This document shows positions 1-10,897 of a stretch of DNA of 64,000 bases, one piece after another. The position numbers and the translations under genes were made by a program. The stretch spans positions 62,001 to 126,000 of the forward strand of contig JAUJYZ010000467.1 of NCBI GenBank assembly GCA_033675265.1, written 5' to 3'. Positions within the stretch are counted from its first letter, which is position 1; each line of letters begins with the position of its first letter. Source of the stretch: Actinostola sp. cb2023 (Eukaryota > Cnidaria > Anthozoa > Actiniaria > Actinostolidae). Below the pieces are notes generated by a model. That model was not told the origin of the DNA. It saw only the letters and a program-made list of their open reading frames with translations, and made no database searches.

Positions 1-1
1 G

Positions 2-897
2 GCGTTCCTCAGAGCATTCAGACGCTTCATAAGCAGACGAGGCGTCCCAGAAATCATCATTTCTGACAACGCCCAAACGTTTAAATCTGGAGCGCAAGAA
101 CTTGAAACACTAAAGAATAAAATCCTCGCAACTTCCGCATCACAACGATTCCTCGCCAACAATGGCATCGCCTGGAAGTTCATAACAGTACGAGCTCCGT
201 GGTGGGGAGGGTTTTATGAAAGACTGGTTGGAATGACCAAGAGATGTCTAAAGAAGACCATTGGAAAAGCTTCCTTAAACATCATCGAACTCTACACAGT
301 TCTCACTGAAGTAGAGGCAGTACTGAACAGCCGACCCTTGACTTACCCTTACGTGGAAATAAATGACGATCCTCCTCTTACCCCATCACATTTTCTATGC
401 GGTCACCGACTTCTAACGCTTCTAACGGTCAGGGAAGGGAAATCGATCCAGAATACAATCCATCTGAAACTTCAGCTAAAGACCTCAACAAGAGAGCCAA
501 GTATCACGAACACGTCATCCAAGCCTTTTGGCGTCGCTGGCAGCAAGAATATCTGACTGGCCTGCGTGAGCAGCACAGCAAGCTACATCGATCTCCTGGC
601 AACGCAGCTACAGTTAACATAGGAGACGTGGTACTGATCCATGACAGTACGCCATGTAGCCAGTGGAGAATGGGTGTCATTACAAAACTGCACACCGGAA
701 TAGATGGAAATATCAGATCTGTATCACTAAGAGTTGGTTATAGAAGGGAACTATCAAGACCAATCGAGAAGCTCTACCCACTGGAAATACAAGATGGAAG
801 TAGCGAAGAAAACGTAACAAGAGCGGAAGAATATAGCCGTCCCGTTAGACTCGCTGCCACCAAGGCAAAACAGAGAATAAAGGAACAATCACAGTGA
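2..897 (+). pseudogene. BEL/Pao retrotransposon pol 3' end (integrase and C-terminal region)
   Basis: This is the downstream part of a BEL/Pao LTR-retrotransposon polyprotein, cut by the left window edge. In the frame starting at base 2 the integrase core is readable: an Asp in IISDNAQTF, then PWWGGFYERLVG with the catalytic Glu, and the family-typical VLNSRPLTY and PLTPSHFLCGHRLLT. At about 400-430 the reading moves into the frame that starts at base 1, so at least one frameshift separates the core from the C-terminal region. That region (YHEHVIQAFWRRWQQEYL, GDVVLIHD, RPIEKLYPLE) is characteristic of the BEL integrase tail, which integrates cDNA. It runs to a TGA at 895-897, about 75 bp before a putative 3' LTR. 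The family call is recognition of conserved motifs; the frameshift is seen directly. Confidence 0.85.
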
Positions 898-972
898 ACA
901 TTTAGTTTTATGGTTACACTATCCTACTCGTGTCTTTAAGTTGTATCGTATAATCGTGCCAGCCTGGGAGAG

Positions 973-1105
973 TGTCATAAATGTCATGTAATTATCTGTA
1001 ATTATCTACGTCACAGTGCGCGCGAGCGCAGTGTGTGTACGAGTCCTTCTAATAAAACATCATGAACTAGGACCTCAAATCTCTCGTGTTACACTAACCG
1101 TGACA
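973..1105 (+). repeat. putative 3' LTR of the BEL/Pao element
   Basis: A purine-rich stretch (GGGAGAG, 967-973) immediately precedes TGTCA, and TGACA closes the segment, giving the TG..CA ends and 5-bp inverted termini expected of an LTR. An AATAAA lies inside at about 1052. At 133 bp it is short for a BEL LTR, so the right boundary is uncertain, and the 5' LTR lies outside the window. Confidence 0.45.
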
Positions 1106-1839
1106 GTCATAAGAAGCACCGATGCCGTTCTCATTTTACTGAAATATGCCGATAACATAATTTTACTGAAATATGATTTTTATTTGCAAATAATTCAGTA
1201 CATGTTTTTGAGAAAACAAAGATCTTACACGTTTTGAACTGAGATATAAATGACGAATCTCAGTGCATGATACTGTTGTCATAACAACATAGACAGTTGC
1301 CCGATTTCTACCGCTGTGATAAGTTAGTCAGGTTATGAAAGTCGATCTATTCTCTTTACAACATGCCCACTGTGAAATAGGTTCGATACGTGATAGATAC
1401 ACTGGGTTAACGTGGTATGTTAGTCAGTTCCCAGTGTCCCAGTTTTCAAGGATTGTTCCCAGTGTCCCTTCTTGTTCAATTTGAACATCCAACATGGCGA
1501 AACGTGATTTTTTTGAATTTGTCTCGCAAACAATAAAAGGAAAGGAGGAACGCAATTATCTTTTGGACAAAATATGATATATATTCAAAATCTACAGTCG
1601 TATGCAAAATAGTTGACACATATATTTTTTATACATATATTTTAGAAATGTGACACTGCACCTGAAATATTTCTGATAGAACTACCAAACCCCCTCCCCT
1701 CACTACAATGTTGAAAGGGAGAGGAGGTTGTAGAACCGAAATTCGTGCGCTCAAAAAAGTGCCCCAATTTCTCAAAGTGTGTCAAGCTAGTTTGCAAACA
1801 ATAAAGTATTTATGAATGAAATTCAAAAGAGTACTTATA
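1106..1839. other. non-coding stretch
   Basis: AT-rich sequence without a convincing open frame or inverted-repeat element. The phrase CCCAGTGTCCC occurs twice near 1430 and 1455. Nothing else could be supported. Confidence 0.5.
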
Positions 1840-2039
1840 TTACTGATTGCAAAGAGCCATCACTCTGTCCTCTAAGTCCTTAATGTTAGTTTCACCACTG
1901 ATGGAGCAGGTGAGTTTCGAAGAGCTGGTATTTGAAGCTGATTTCTGATCTAAAGGACTATTAACAAATGGTGCTAACTTTTGCTCAACATATTCCCAAG
2001 CTATAGGGATATCATGTTCCACTCCTCCCTTTTCATGAC
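1840..2039 (-). CDS. orphan terminal exon, hypothetical protein
   Basis: A plausible last exon on the minus strand. A pyrimidine-rich acceptor (CTCTCTTAG) precedes an open frame of about 66 codons ending in TGA at 1840. The peptide contains HDIPIAWEYVEQKLAPF and a Ser-rich stretch, and ends in NIKDLEDRVMALCNQ, which looks like a short coiled coil. No upstream exon was found. The sequence just upstream holds a tyrosine-recombinase fragment on the opposite strand, so the gene may be truncated by that insertion. Family not recognised. Confidence 0.35.
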
Positions 2040-2241
2040 CTAAGAGAGTTACAGAGAAAATGTTATAGGCATTTTATAAATGAACACTATCACAATAGGC
2101 TAAGTCACTACTCATGATTTATTTTTATTTATACCGGTATCTATCACAATCACATATCCAGAATTACAAAAATGATGGCAGTATTTCACTGAAAAAGAAA
2201 CAATTCTGAAGAAAACAAACCGCCTGTGTGCGCTCGATGGC

Positions 2242-2565
2242 GTGAATGGCGTCAGTAGCACGAGCACTTCAACTACAATTTTATTCAAATTCACAACAAA
2301 ATCCTCAACTTTCTTGCCATTTTCATCTTTTGCTATATCATACGCGTCTACTCCAAATTTGCCGCTGAGCATAACAGATATCGCACTGTTTATTTCCTAC
2401 CTGGCTGCCAAACAAATCGCTCACTCTACAATATGCTCTCGGATTTCGGCACTTAGCTATGTTCACAAGCTAAATGTTTTAGCTGACCCGATAAAATACT
2501 TTTTAATATCTAAGCTTTTATCAGCTCACAGACGAATCAATCCCCAGCTAGACGTACGGCTATAA
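2242..2565 (+). pseudogene. tyrosine recombinase fragment (core-binding domain, DIRS/Crypton type)
   Basis: The reading frame from about 2340 gives LPLSITDIALFISYLAA, STICSRISALSYVHKLN, a KLLSAHRRINPQ stretch and then DVRL before a stop. This is the helical N-terminal core-binding segment typical of tyrosine recombinases from DIRS-like retrotransposons and related YR elements. The catalytic domain with the R-H-R-Y tetrad is absent, so this is a fragment. Upstream bases near 2202-2240 resemble a stretch at about 36760-36795 (both contain TGAAGAAAACAAACC and GTGCGCTCGATGGCG), which suggests a shared repeat family. Confidence 0.5.
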
Positions 2566-2572
2566 CATTCAT

Positions 2573-3590
2573 ACTTCTGCTTTATTGCGACCAGTGAGCG
2601 AGCCACAGCGAGCGAACTGGGAGCAACTCTAATCTGGGGTTGGACTACCTGTGTTCAGCAAATAAATGCCAGCTCGATTCTCGATTTGTGATTTTCATTC
2701 AAGATGATTTAACACGTGACTTTTGCCATGACGTCATATATCGTACTTTCCCGTCGTCCATTTCGGTATTTGTGACTCGTGAACTCGTGCTCGAGCTTGG
2801 ATTCAAAGATTTTTGCTGGTATTTCTCCGATTCTTCGATGTACTGGTAAGTTATTCTGTTTCAAAGTAATTATGTCAAGATCTACTTCATTTATTGTTGG
2901 AAGTTTTCATCAGCTGACGAGCACTTTAGTGACATATCGATGGGAAGGCAATGTTCTCAGTTTTATGTCGATCGAATCCTCCGAGACTCTTTCAATCGTT
3001 GTACCTTCAGAATATTAAATGCTCTTGGAAACCAAGTCATCCTTTCACTGAATTATCTGCCTGACAGCTCGTTTGTGTATCGTGTCGCCAACCGTACCAA
3101 CCAGTTCACATAGTCCAAACGGACAAACAAACGAAGATCAACAAATCAAATCAATCGCCTGACTGTCAAGGCACAAAATACTGATCTACCTGTGATGGTA
3201 GAGCCTATTGAAGCACAAACAAAATCGAATAACTATTCTTGGGTATAAATAAATTACAAAGACGAGGCTCCACATAAGCTTACTGTACTTTACGTTGAGC
3301 GTTGGTGAAGACTTCCAACAGTTATAGATACATAATATGTATGCATTTAGAACACTTCCAATTTTAACCGTATTCTAATCTTGTTTATTGATAAATTCAG
3401 CAACTGCAAAGTGGAAGCAACTGACACTATAAAGTAGTAAACCAACAGCTGCAAAGGAGACCAGACGAGTATTTATTGGTCAACACGTTCGATTTAAACT
3501 GTAGACCTGTTTTTATTATTATTATTGGCATCTGCAAAACCGGCTTAGTTGATAAATTCAGCAACTGCAAAGCTTCAGGCCCAGCCGGGT
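2573..3590. repeat. non-coding stretch with a direct repeat
   Basis: No convincing gene. A direct repeat of about 22 bp (TTGATAAATTCAGCAACTG...) occurs at about 3389-3411 and again at 3549-3572. Confidence 0.5.
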
Positions 3591-3720
3591 TGCATGAAAG
3601 ATGGTTAGCACTATCCACTGAATAACTCCTATCCAACTGATAAAATGATGCAATTATTCATTACATTTTATCTTTTCAATAGGACTTATCCAACGGATAG
3701 ATCTAACCACCTTCCATGCA
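3591..3720. mobile_element. MITE with about 55-bp inverted arms
   Basis: The first 55 bases (beginning TGCATG, then TGGTTAG, CTATCC, CTATCCAACTGATAAAA) are matched by the reverse complement of the last 55 (TGCATGGAAGGTGGTTAG..CTATCC). The element is 130 bp long and nearly all arm, with a short centre. No transposase is present, so the superfamily is not assigned. Confidence 0.7.
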
Positions 3721-3884
3721 AATGGAGCCAACCATTTATTTATAACAATAATATAATAATATTGTTTATATTTTGTAAACATGAATTCACATATTCAAAT
3801 TCAGTTGCAATAAATTGTTCCTTTGTTGTAACTTATATATGACTGCCAGGCTTTTTGACTACAATATTAGACCATACATAATAC

Positions 3885-4070
3885 ATTTGAATCTCCGGTT
3901 GCAATCACTCTCGTAAGCGACCACCTCTCCTAAGCGACCAGTTGTCCAAAATACCAAAAGTTCAGTTCCAAGCCGAATCACTATAGTTGGAACCTCTCGT
4001 AAGCGACTGCCTCTCGTATGCAACCACAAAGCTTGACATTTTGGGTGGTCGCTTAATGGAGGTTCGACTG
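3885..4070. mobile_element. decayed mariner/pogo-like MITE
   Basis: The right end, read outward, is CAGTCGAACCTCCATT followed by AAGCGACCACC and flanked by TA at 4071. The left part carries repeated CTCTCGTAAGCGACC and CTCCTAAGCGACC motifs but a degraded terminus. CAGT ends with TA flanks are typical of Tc1/mariner-pogo derived elements. Confidence 0.55.
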
Positions 4071-4546
4071 TACGTCATTACCACAACTACCAGAATGTTT
4101 TCCCCTCCTCTGCCAATCTTCTAGTCTTACATAATTACTGCCCTTTTTTTTCGAACTAAATAAGAAAGAAAATTTGCCAACCATTCTGGTCAAATGATGT
4201 CATTATACAGGTCTATTTCATCCCTGAGTAAAAACCCAAACCAGCAAAACACCTTCCTTCATCTCTGTACAGCCTTCAAAATTTTATACTGACTATGTAC
4301 AAACTGTAGACATTGATTCGTTCTTGGTCTTTCCCTGTCCATCTCGGCTCTGTGTACAAACAATTTTCAATTGTCCCATCTGAATTTCCCCCCAAATTGT
4401 ATGACTTCTAAAAAAACACAGCCTATATATCAATCACTGAGGTGGTCTTAACATTTTCTAAATGTAGCATGGTACATGTTTTTCCATACATGTGTAGAAC
4501 AAATTATTGATGGGATTCTTATAAAGCCAGATGGGCTCTTATAATA

Positions 4547-4661
4547 CAGTCCAACCTCTATTAAGTAGCCACTCACGGAACTTTGGTAGCAAATTCAGAG
4601 TTTGTATGGGTGAAACTCAATTTGGGACTTTGAAAACTGGCCGCTTAATAGAGGTCAGACT

Positions 4662-4662
<1 letters not shown>
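4547..4662. mobile_element. pogo-like MITE with TA target duplication, followed by a (TAA)n run
   Basis: The left end CAGTCCAACCTCTATT and the right end (outward CAGTCTGACCTCTATT) form inverted repeats of about 25 bp. TA occurs on both sides (4545-4546 and 4663-4664). The element is 116 bp with no coding capacity. A (TAA)n microsatellite of about 30 bp starts immediately after it. Confidence 0.75.
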
Positions 4663-4695
<33 letters not shown>

Positions 4696-5207
4696 CTATT
4701 AATGCCTCGAATAAAGTTGAGAAGTTCAGAATGAAGTGGATTCAGTAACAATGAAATAACAATAAATGTTGTCACTTACTCTGTTTCATTCTACTCTTCA
4801 TTATTTTGATGAATTTGGTGTATTACACATATCACTTTACACCTGGGTTACACACACACACAAAAGAAACACAAAACACTACAGTACTAACAAGAACAAC
4901 TTTATTATGGCAAAAACAATCCAACATTAAAATCATTTACTATTGAGCTGCTAACGGTCCTTCATCTCAAGTGTTCTAAGCAACAACTATTCTTTCAATC
5001 TCAAAATTATTTCAGTTGGCATACTATTTTAGGAATCAAGTCCTCCCTTTTATCACTTTTCCAAAACAAGCCACTGAGCTACATGTACAAACGTACCTGA
5101 ATTTTCTACAAAAAATAGAAAATAACGAATAGACTGCAATTCTACTACAATTAGAAATAAATTTAACTCAACAATACAGTAGATACACTGAGATTTCTAA
5201 AAAATGA
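4696..5207. other. non-coding stretch, presumed 3' flank of the minus-strand coiled-coil gene
   Basis: AT-rich with no supported coding frame. As the region directly downstream of the stop codon at 5208 on the minus strand it probably holds that gene's 3' UTR; reverse-strand AATAAA-like motifs occur but none is clearly placed. Confidence 0.4.
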
Positions 5208-7374
5208 TTACTCAGTATTGTAATTGTCTTTACCAACAACAACTTTTTGCTGCTCAACCCACCTATCAAAATCAAATGATTGTGAATCATTGTCAACTAC
5301 ACTATCCTGTGCCTTAGCTCTATTCATCAAAGACTGATCTGTCACACTACGTGTGTCTTCTTTGATAATCTGAGCTGTTTCCAGTATCTTGTCTGTTGTG
5401 GGAAACTCATTGTCACTAGGTATGTCTTTGGTTTCATCTTCATCTTCTGACTGAATTAAACTTGGACTGTTATTTTCTGTGTTTAATGACTTCCTGAACT
5501 TCTTGCCTAGATCTGCAGCGCTTGCTTTTGTTCTTTTCTGGTTGTCATGTTTCCCAGATGATGTTTGCGTTCCATACCTCAGTTCTTTTCTGGAGCTAGA
5601 CTGTGTACTGGTACATGTACTTCTTGCTACAGCAGGTGTGTTGGTATTTAAAGACCTGGCTGGCCTGTGCTGGTACACTGAGGACTGCTGGAACTGTGAG
5701 TATGGTGCACCAGAACCTTGTTGTGGGTGATTGTATTTGCTTCTATCTTGAAATCTCTGATTATTTACTCTTCTATATGGAGAATAACTAATTATTACCC
5801 TGTTCTTTATAACAGGGGAGTTATGCCATCTATGGGAGGCAGGGATTTGGGGACTGTTGTAGGGACTTTGCCAATTACCAGAACTATGGAATTGCTTTGG
5901 TGATTGCCAATTCTGTGCACTGTTGTAGGGACTTTGCCAATTACCAGGACTATGGAATTGCTTTGGTGATTGCCAATTTTGTGCATAAGTGACAGGACTT
6001 GGCTGGTTGTGTGGTGGGCTGTGCCAAGTGTGATTCTCAAGCTGACTTATCCGTGGCAATCCCCACTTACTCTTATAGGTCGCATCTGATGTGGTAACAA
6101 TATTCCCATGTCTCTGATATGGCTGCAGGTTATCATGCCACATATTGAAGTCACCTTTGGAAGCAGCACTCTTTCTATTTCCTTTAAATTAAGCACAACA
6201 AAATTAAACTTATTGCTTTCCTACTTAGATACAAAGGATCTCAAATCTTATCATCTATATTTTAGTAAATTGTAATACATCTTATAAAATAAATCCCATC
6301 ACATAAATACAGTATTATTTGATACTTGAATTACCAAATCCTATGTCGCTGAGTCCAGATTCAACTTTCAAACTACTTGATTTGCTTCTGTATCTTTCAA
6401 CCATCTCTTCCAAATCAGCAGTGTCCTGGGGGACTTTGTATTTGCATGTAGTGCCAGAACCCTTAGATCATTATCTAAACAAACTCTATTGGAGTACTTC
6501 ACTGGATTGCAGCTTTGCAATCTTTTTCTCATTACTGAGAAGAAGTTGGTTCTTGTCCTCTCTCTACAACATAAAATATTCCTCTGTAAATTCAGTGAGT
6601 CATAACTCATTATGTCATGATAGCAAAATACAATAATATAATTTCAGGATTATAATAAAATTTTCATAAAATTAATTATTTGCGATTTCATTTTTGGTTC
6701 AAGTGTTGTATTTATGCCAATGCACAGTCCTTCATCAAGCTTAAAGTTCTACCAACTTTTAAAGAAGTAGCTTCATCCACATACCTGAGCAACGCATAGT
6801 TTTCAGCTTCTACATCTTTCTTGAGAAGTTTTTTTTATCTCTTTAACTTCAGCTTCAGCCTGAAAATTATATATATTGACAGCCAATTAAGAACTCAATC
6901 CCATTTCAGTACACTTTTAACTTTAAGTTGTCTACATACCGGGCCCACAATAATTGGCTTTACTGTTGTGGATAGAGTGCAATTTAGAAAAGTGTGAAAT
7001 AGTACTAACTTTAAATAGTACTAAATAGTGTTATTTCTATTGTTTCATTAGTGCTATTTAGTACTAATTAGTTATTTAGTTTTCAAGCTTTTCTAAATTG
7101 CACTCTACCCTACACCTTGTATTGTATATTTTTTGTATTGTAATTTCACAATTTAAATAAATAAAATACATATTGTTTAAGAGATGGGTCCTTGGGAGAT
7201 ATGCAAAATACAATACAGGGGGAAATGTACTGTTTTATAGGCTTATGAAAATTAGAAACATTATCAATCTCATCAAAAATATTGATTTAAAGTATTATTA
7301 TTATTATTATTTACCTGTTTGAGTTGGTCCCTATATTCTTTATGAAGACTTTTGTTCCCACATTCCTCAAAACC
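5208..7374 (-). CDS. coiled-coil / low-complexity protein, 5'-truncated multi-exon gene
   Basis: Five minus-strand exons can be joined with matching phases and splice sites: about 7315-7374, 6785-6859, 6498-6561, 6335-6425 and 5208-6181. The first exons encode charged coiled-coil sequence (KEYRDQLKQ, AEAEVKEIKK, DKNQLLLSNEKKIAKLQ, LEEMVERYRSK). The last, 974-bp exon encodes a Gln/Asn/Ser/Pro-rich region with an imperfect repeat of about 20 residues (QNWQSPKQFHS..GNWQSPYN, two copies), then an acidic segment ending in FDRWVEQQKVVV. Exon 6785-6859 has a run of eight A where seven would keep the frame, so it is either a pseudogene lesion or a sequencing slip. No exon is visible upstream of 7374, where MITE and IS3EU-like sequence begins. 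The intron between 6498 and 6425 is only 72 bp. Family not recognised; a cytoskeletal or RNA-associated scaffold is possible but not shown. Confidence 0.6.
6973..7107. mobile_element. TAGAGTGCAA-family MITE inside an intron
   Basis: Inverted ends TAGAGTGCAATTTAG / its complement enclose 135 bp. The core (AATAGTACTAAATAGTG, GCTATTTAGTACTAATTAG) is shared with the element at 34580-34734. It sits in the first visible intron of the coiled-coil gene. Confidence 0.65.
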
Positions 7375-7457
7375 CGGCGTTCGTTGCAATGTGCGTACAT
7401 TGGGAAAAAAAGCACGCTACGCCCTGGAGTGATGGCACCTGTGAAACAGATATTATC

Positions 7458-7709
7458 TATGGGAAGCCGAAGTGGACAAAAGTTGTTGAGATCTTTTTCT
7501 CCTTCGAGTGTTCATTTATCCAGACGAGAAACATTATATCCATTCCAGAACGAAATGTTTATCGGACCAGAATATTTTTCCGATCGAGCCTTTTTTTCCG
7601 ATCGAGACTTTTTTTCCGATTGAGGATTTTTTCCGTGCGAGAATTTTGTTCCGATCGAGATTTTTTTTCCGGTCGAGATTCCCGCGATCCATATATACTG
7701 GTCAGCAGT
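7458..7709 (+). repeat. left terminal inverted repeat of the IS3EU-like element
   Basis: About 250 bp that match the right end in reverse complement through to CTGGTCAGCAG. It contains about six imperfect copies of a 17-18 bp motif (TTTTTTTCCGATCGAGA and variants), more than the right end has, so the copy number has changed since the repeats were identical. The HECT start codon lies only about 50 bp inside this repeat, so the repeat is the likely promoter region. Confidence 0.85.
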
Positions 7710-7756
7710 ATCATTTCCCGCGCTTTTTGGTTAATCATTTACCTTGCAGTTAAAAC

Positions 7757-9976
7757 ATGGACGGTAAAGGTGGAGGCGATGCAAGGAAGATTTTATCGGA
7801 TATTCTCGGCAGAATAGAAGAATTATCGGAGGCTATTAATGAGCCAAAAGAAAACAAAAATCCATCTGTTCCCGAGAATCGGTCGAATTCAGTCGATGAT
7901 GAAGTAAGAAAAGTATTTAATCATGGATCTAATTCAGCCATGTGCAGTCGTCGACCTATGGCTAAGCCTCCTACCGGTAGTTATACTTATAAACCCCAAA
8001 GCAGTCCTGCTCCTGCATATACTATGAAACGAAACTACTCTTGGAAAAATCCTCGAAGCTCGTTGGCCAGTGCAAAGTCTAAGAAATTATCGCGTCCTCG
8101 GCCATTTACAAGAGATATGATTTTACCGTCTGGACCAGACGATGTCGATGTGCCAAGACAAAGTACTCGACTCAGGCTAGAAGAAAGTGGGCATGTCATC
8201 TGCCAATATTCCTTTTCCAGAGAATGGAATGAAGTTGATGTGGAGCTTAATGTGAGAGAAGCGTTTGGAGATGACGTTATTCCTGCTGATGTTGACATTG
8301 AATTTGTGTATTCTGTCCATTGTAAACTTCTAAAACCAACTCTAGCTGCAACACAGTCTTTGAATGGAGACATGGTTAGTCGTATCTTCAAAGACAAAAA
8401 GCCAGTCTATGTCCGACCAAGCAAACAGCTGTTACAAGTAAGGCGACAAAAGAAGGAAATAAATGACCTAGATCTAGATTTAGATGAGGAAGATGAGGAA
8501 GAAACATCAGCCAGCTATGACACTCTCAGCACACCAATATCAGATCCCATCCCATCAACCTCAAGTACTTGCACACTCAGCACAACGACGGCAGATCCCT
8601 ACCTATCAACCTCTAGTACTGGCACTCTGAGCAGCTCACCAACTTCACAGTCTCTACCATCAAGCTCTAACAAACCCAGCACACTGATACGAGCAAGTTC
8701 CCCCACCACTACCATATCACATCCCACACCAGCCAGCTACTATAGCTACCTTGATATCATTGATGACCAAGGGACTGAGGAAATTCAGATTGATGATGAT
8801 GATCCTGATCTAATTGCTGCTAAAGCAGCAAGTATGGAAGACGTTCAAAAGGAAATGGAAAGTGTTACATCAGTTCAAGAACTTATTCAAAAGTTTATTG
8901 ACATCAACCTAGAAAAAGAAAAAGATCCAGCCATTATAGTTATCCGTAGAAGAGACATTATGTCTACTACCTTAAAAGCTGTTGAGAGAAAAAAGTTCTC
9001 CTTTGTGCTCCCTCTACTAGTTAACTTTTCTGGGGAAGAGGGGGTAGATGCAGGTGGGCCCAAGAGAGAGTTTTTTCATCTCCTGATGTCTTCTCTGAAA
9101 AGCATGGGAATCTTTGAAGGAAGGTGGTTCTCTCATGATATAGAGCTACTAAGTAACCAGAAGTATGCATATGCAGGGAAACTTATATCATGGAGCATTC
9201 TCCATGGAGGATCTGGCCCAAAAGCTTTATCAAGTGAAGCCTTTAAAGTCATGAAGGATTTGCCATCCAGTTCCACTAATGCTATCCAGGCCATCAGTGA
9301 TGAGAAACTGCAAAAGGTCCTTCAAGACTTGGAATCTTGTTCCACCCCAGATGATTTTGAGCGCTTCAAAGTCAATAATGCTGATGCGGTAGCAGAATAT
9401 GGCTACAATAAGATTTATGTTTCAGGAATAACCCACAAGGAGAAAATTCTCAGATGTCTTCTCAAACAAGCCTTTTTCTTTTCTGTAAATGCAGAAATAC
9501 ATCAGTTTATTGAAGGATTGAATGCTGTTGGAAAATTAGGAGATCTGATGCTTGCTAATCCCAATTTATTTGAGGCTATTATGTGCGAAAGCCATGAAAA
9601 GCTTTGCCTTGCTGAATTTTCAAAGTTGTACATTGTTGAATTCTCAGAAGTTGGGTCAAACAAAAGAGAATTGGAAGACCAAACTGTGTACTCTTTTGAA
9701 GTCTTTCTGAAGGACTTAGAAGATGGAGAAATTGAAGAAATCAACTTTGGGCATCTCCTCATGTTTATTACAGGAGCAGATTGCATTCCTCCACTTGGTT
9801 TTCACTATGCCATCACTGTGAAATTTTATGATGTTGAACCTGGTATAAAGAGGTACCCATGGTCTTCGAGGTGTGCACTTACCCTCAACCTTCCAAGGGG
9901 TATTGCTGATAGTGACACCTTCAAAGACTTAATGTGCCAATGCTTGGTAGATTGCCAAGGATTTGGAAGATGTTAA
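7757..9976 (+). CDS. HECT-domain E3 ubiquitin ligase carried by a transposon
   Basis: A single-exon, uninterrupted 739-residue protein. The N-terminal half (about 1-380) is hydrophilic, with a basic stretch near 90-120, an Asp/Glu run near 235-250 and a Ser/Thr/Pro-rich linker near 255-330. The C-terminal half is a HECT domain: VLPLLVNFSGEEGVDAGGPKR near 415-435, and the terminal C-lobe with SSRCALTLNLPRG, where Cys 706 matches the catalytic thioester Cys; LPRG and a following Phe fit the family. Such HECT proteins resemble the G2E3-like copies abundant in fish and cnidarian genomes. It would transfer ubiquitin to unknown substrates. It lies just inside the left inverted repeat and points toward the transposase gene. 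The frame is intact although the transposase has stop codons. AATAAA at about 10645 may be its polyadenylation signal. Confidence 0.85.
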   Translation: MDGKGGGDARKILSDILGRIEELSEAINEPKENKNPSVPENRSNSVDDEVRKVFNHGSNSAMCSRRPMAKPPTGSYTYKPQSSPAPAYTMKRNYSWKNPRSSLASAKSKKLSRPRPFTRDMILPSGPDDVDVPRQSTRLRLEESGHVICQYSFSREWNEVDVELNVREAFGDDVIPADVDIEFVYSVHCKLLKPTLAATQSLNGDMVSRIFKDKKPVYVRPSKQLLQVRRQKKEINDLDLDLDEEDEEETSASYDTLSTPISDPIPSTSSTCTLSTTTADPYLSTSSTGTLSSSPTSQSLPSSSNKPSTLIRASSPTTTISHPTPASYYSYLDIIDDQGTEEIQIDDDDPDLIAAKAASMEDVQKEMESVTSVQELIQKFIDINLEKEKDPAIIVIRRRDIMSTTLKAVERKKFSFVLPLLVNFSGEEGVDAGGPKREFFHLLMSSLKSMGIFEGRWFSHDIELLSNQKYAYAGKLISWSILHGGSGPKALSSEAFKVMKDLPSSSTNAIQAISDEKLQKVLQDLESCSTPDDFERFKVNNADAVAEYGYNKIYVSGITHKEKILRCLLKQAFFFSVNAEIHQFIEGLNAVGKLGDLMLANPNLFEAIMCESHEKLCLAEFSKLYIVEFSEVGSNKRELEDQTVYSFEVFLKDLEDGEIEEINFGHLLMFITGADCIPPLGFHYAITVKFYDVEPGIKRYPWSSRCALTLNLPRGIADSDTFKDLMCQCLVDCQGFGRC

Positions 9977-10897
9977 GATAGTACAGGATAGGTAATACCA
10001 CAAGTGATATTTCAAAATTGTTATACATAATTTCACGAGCAGTAGAATAATGAAAATTTGGGACAATTTTCAAATATCACAAGTGGTATTTATCCCAAAT
10101 ATCACGTACAAAACATGCTATTATTTGTTTATACCACTATCTGAAAAATATTTTGACATGCTCGAGCAAACACAATACAGCAAACTGCTTAGTTTTACTG
10201 TTAGCTGTGAAAAACATAAAAAATCAGTGCTCTTTATATAACGATCATTTTTCGAAGTCAGACAGTCTAATGAAAACACAGAGTAAAAAGTGATCTAGGC
10301 TGCATTTATTACCTTCTGTAGTGATCTTTCTTTGATTTGACATTACTGATTCAGCTACATTTGAAACCATTTATTGAAACTAAGGATAATCATTTGTAAA
10401 AACAATGACATGTTATGACTTATTATGTCCTTTATATTTAAAAATATATATCATATTGTTACTGTTAAGTAAAAAACATTTACAAAAAATTGAAGGTCAC
10501 ATGACCAGGACTTTTGATTGCATTTTAATTTGTTATAAAAATAATGTACATAAACTTGGATTGAAAGCTACTTTGATTCTTTAAATTACTAACACGAAAA
10601 TGATCTACAATATGATTATTATTTTGTTGATTACATGTATTGAATAAACTACAGTATTGTCGTCTGATTCAGAAATCTTTGTAGTTTATATAGTCAAACT
10701 TCACGCTATGTGATTCCTTGGCTCACAGGGAAAAGTTATATAATCCATCTGAATATTGTTTTCGTAATCCCATATTGGAATCAATATCAATATAGGTATG
10801 TTGTACCTGTGCAGGGCGGTGGATAAAGCCCAATAGTCCAAATCACTCAGCCAATCATATGCTCAGTTCAATTCAGTAATTATACTAAGTATGTATA
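9977..10897. other. non-coding segment of the IS3EU-like element (HECT 3' region)
   Basis: AT-rich spacer downstream of the HECT stop codon with no supported open frame. An ATTGAATAAA near 10640 is a candidate polyadenylation signal. Confidence 0.5.

Noticed and set aside
7324..7623. Plus-strand frame with FFSDRD-like repeats
   Set aside because: It is the translation of tandem CCGATCGAGA motifs in the transposon inverted repeat.
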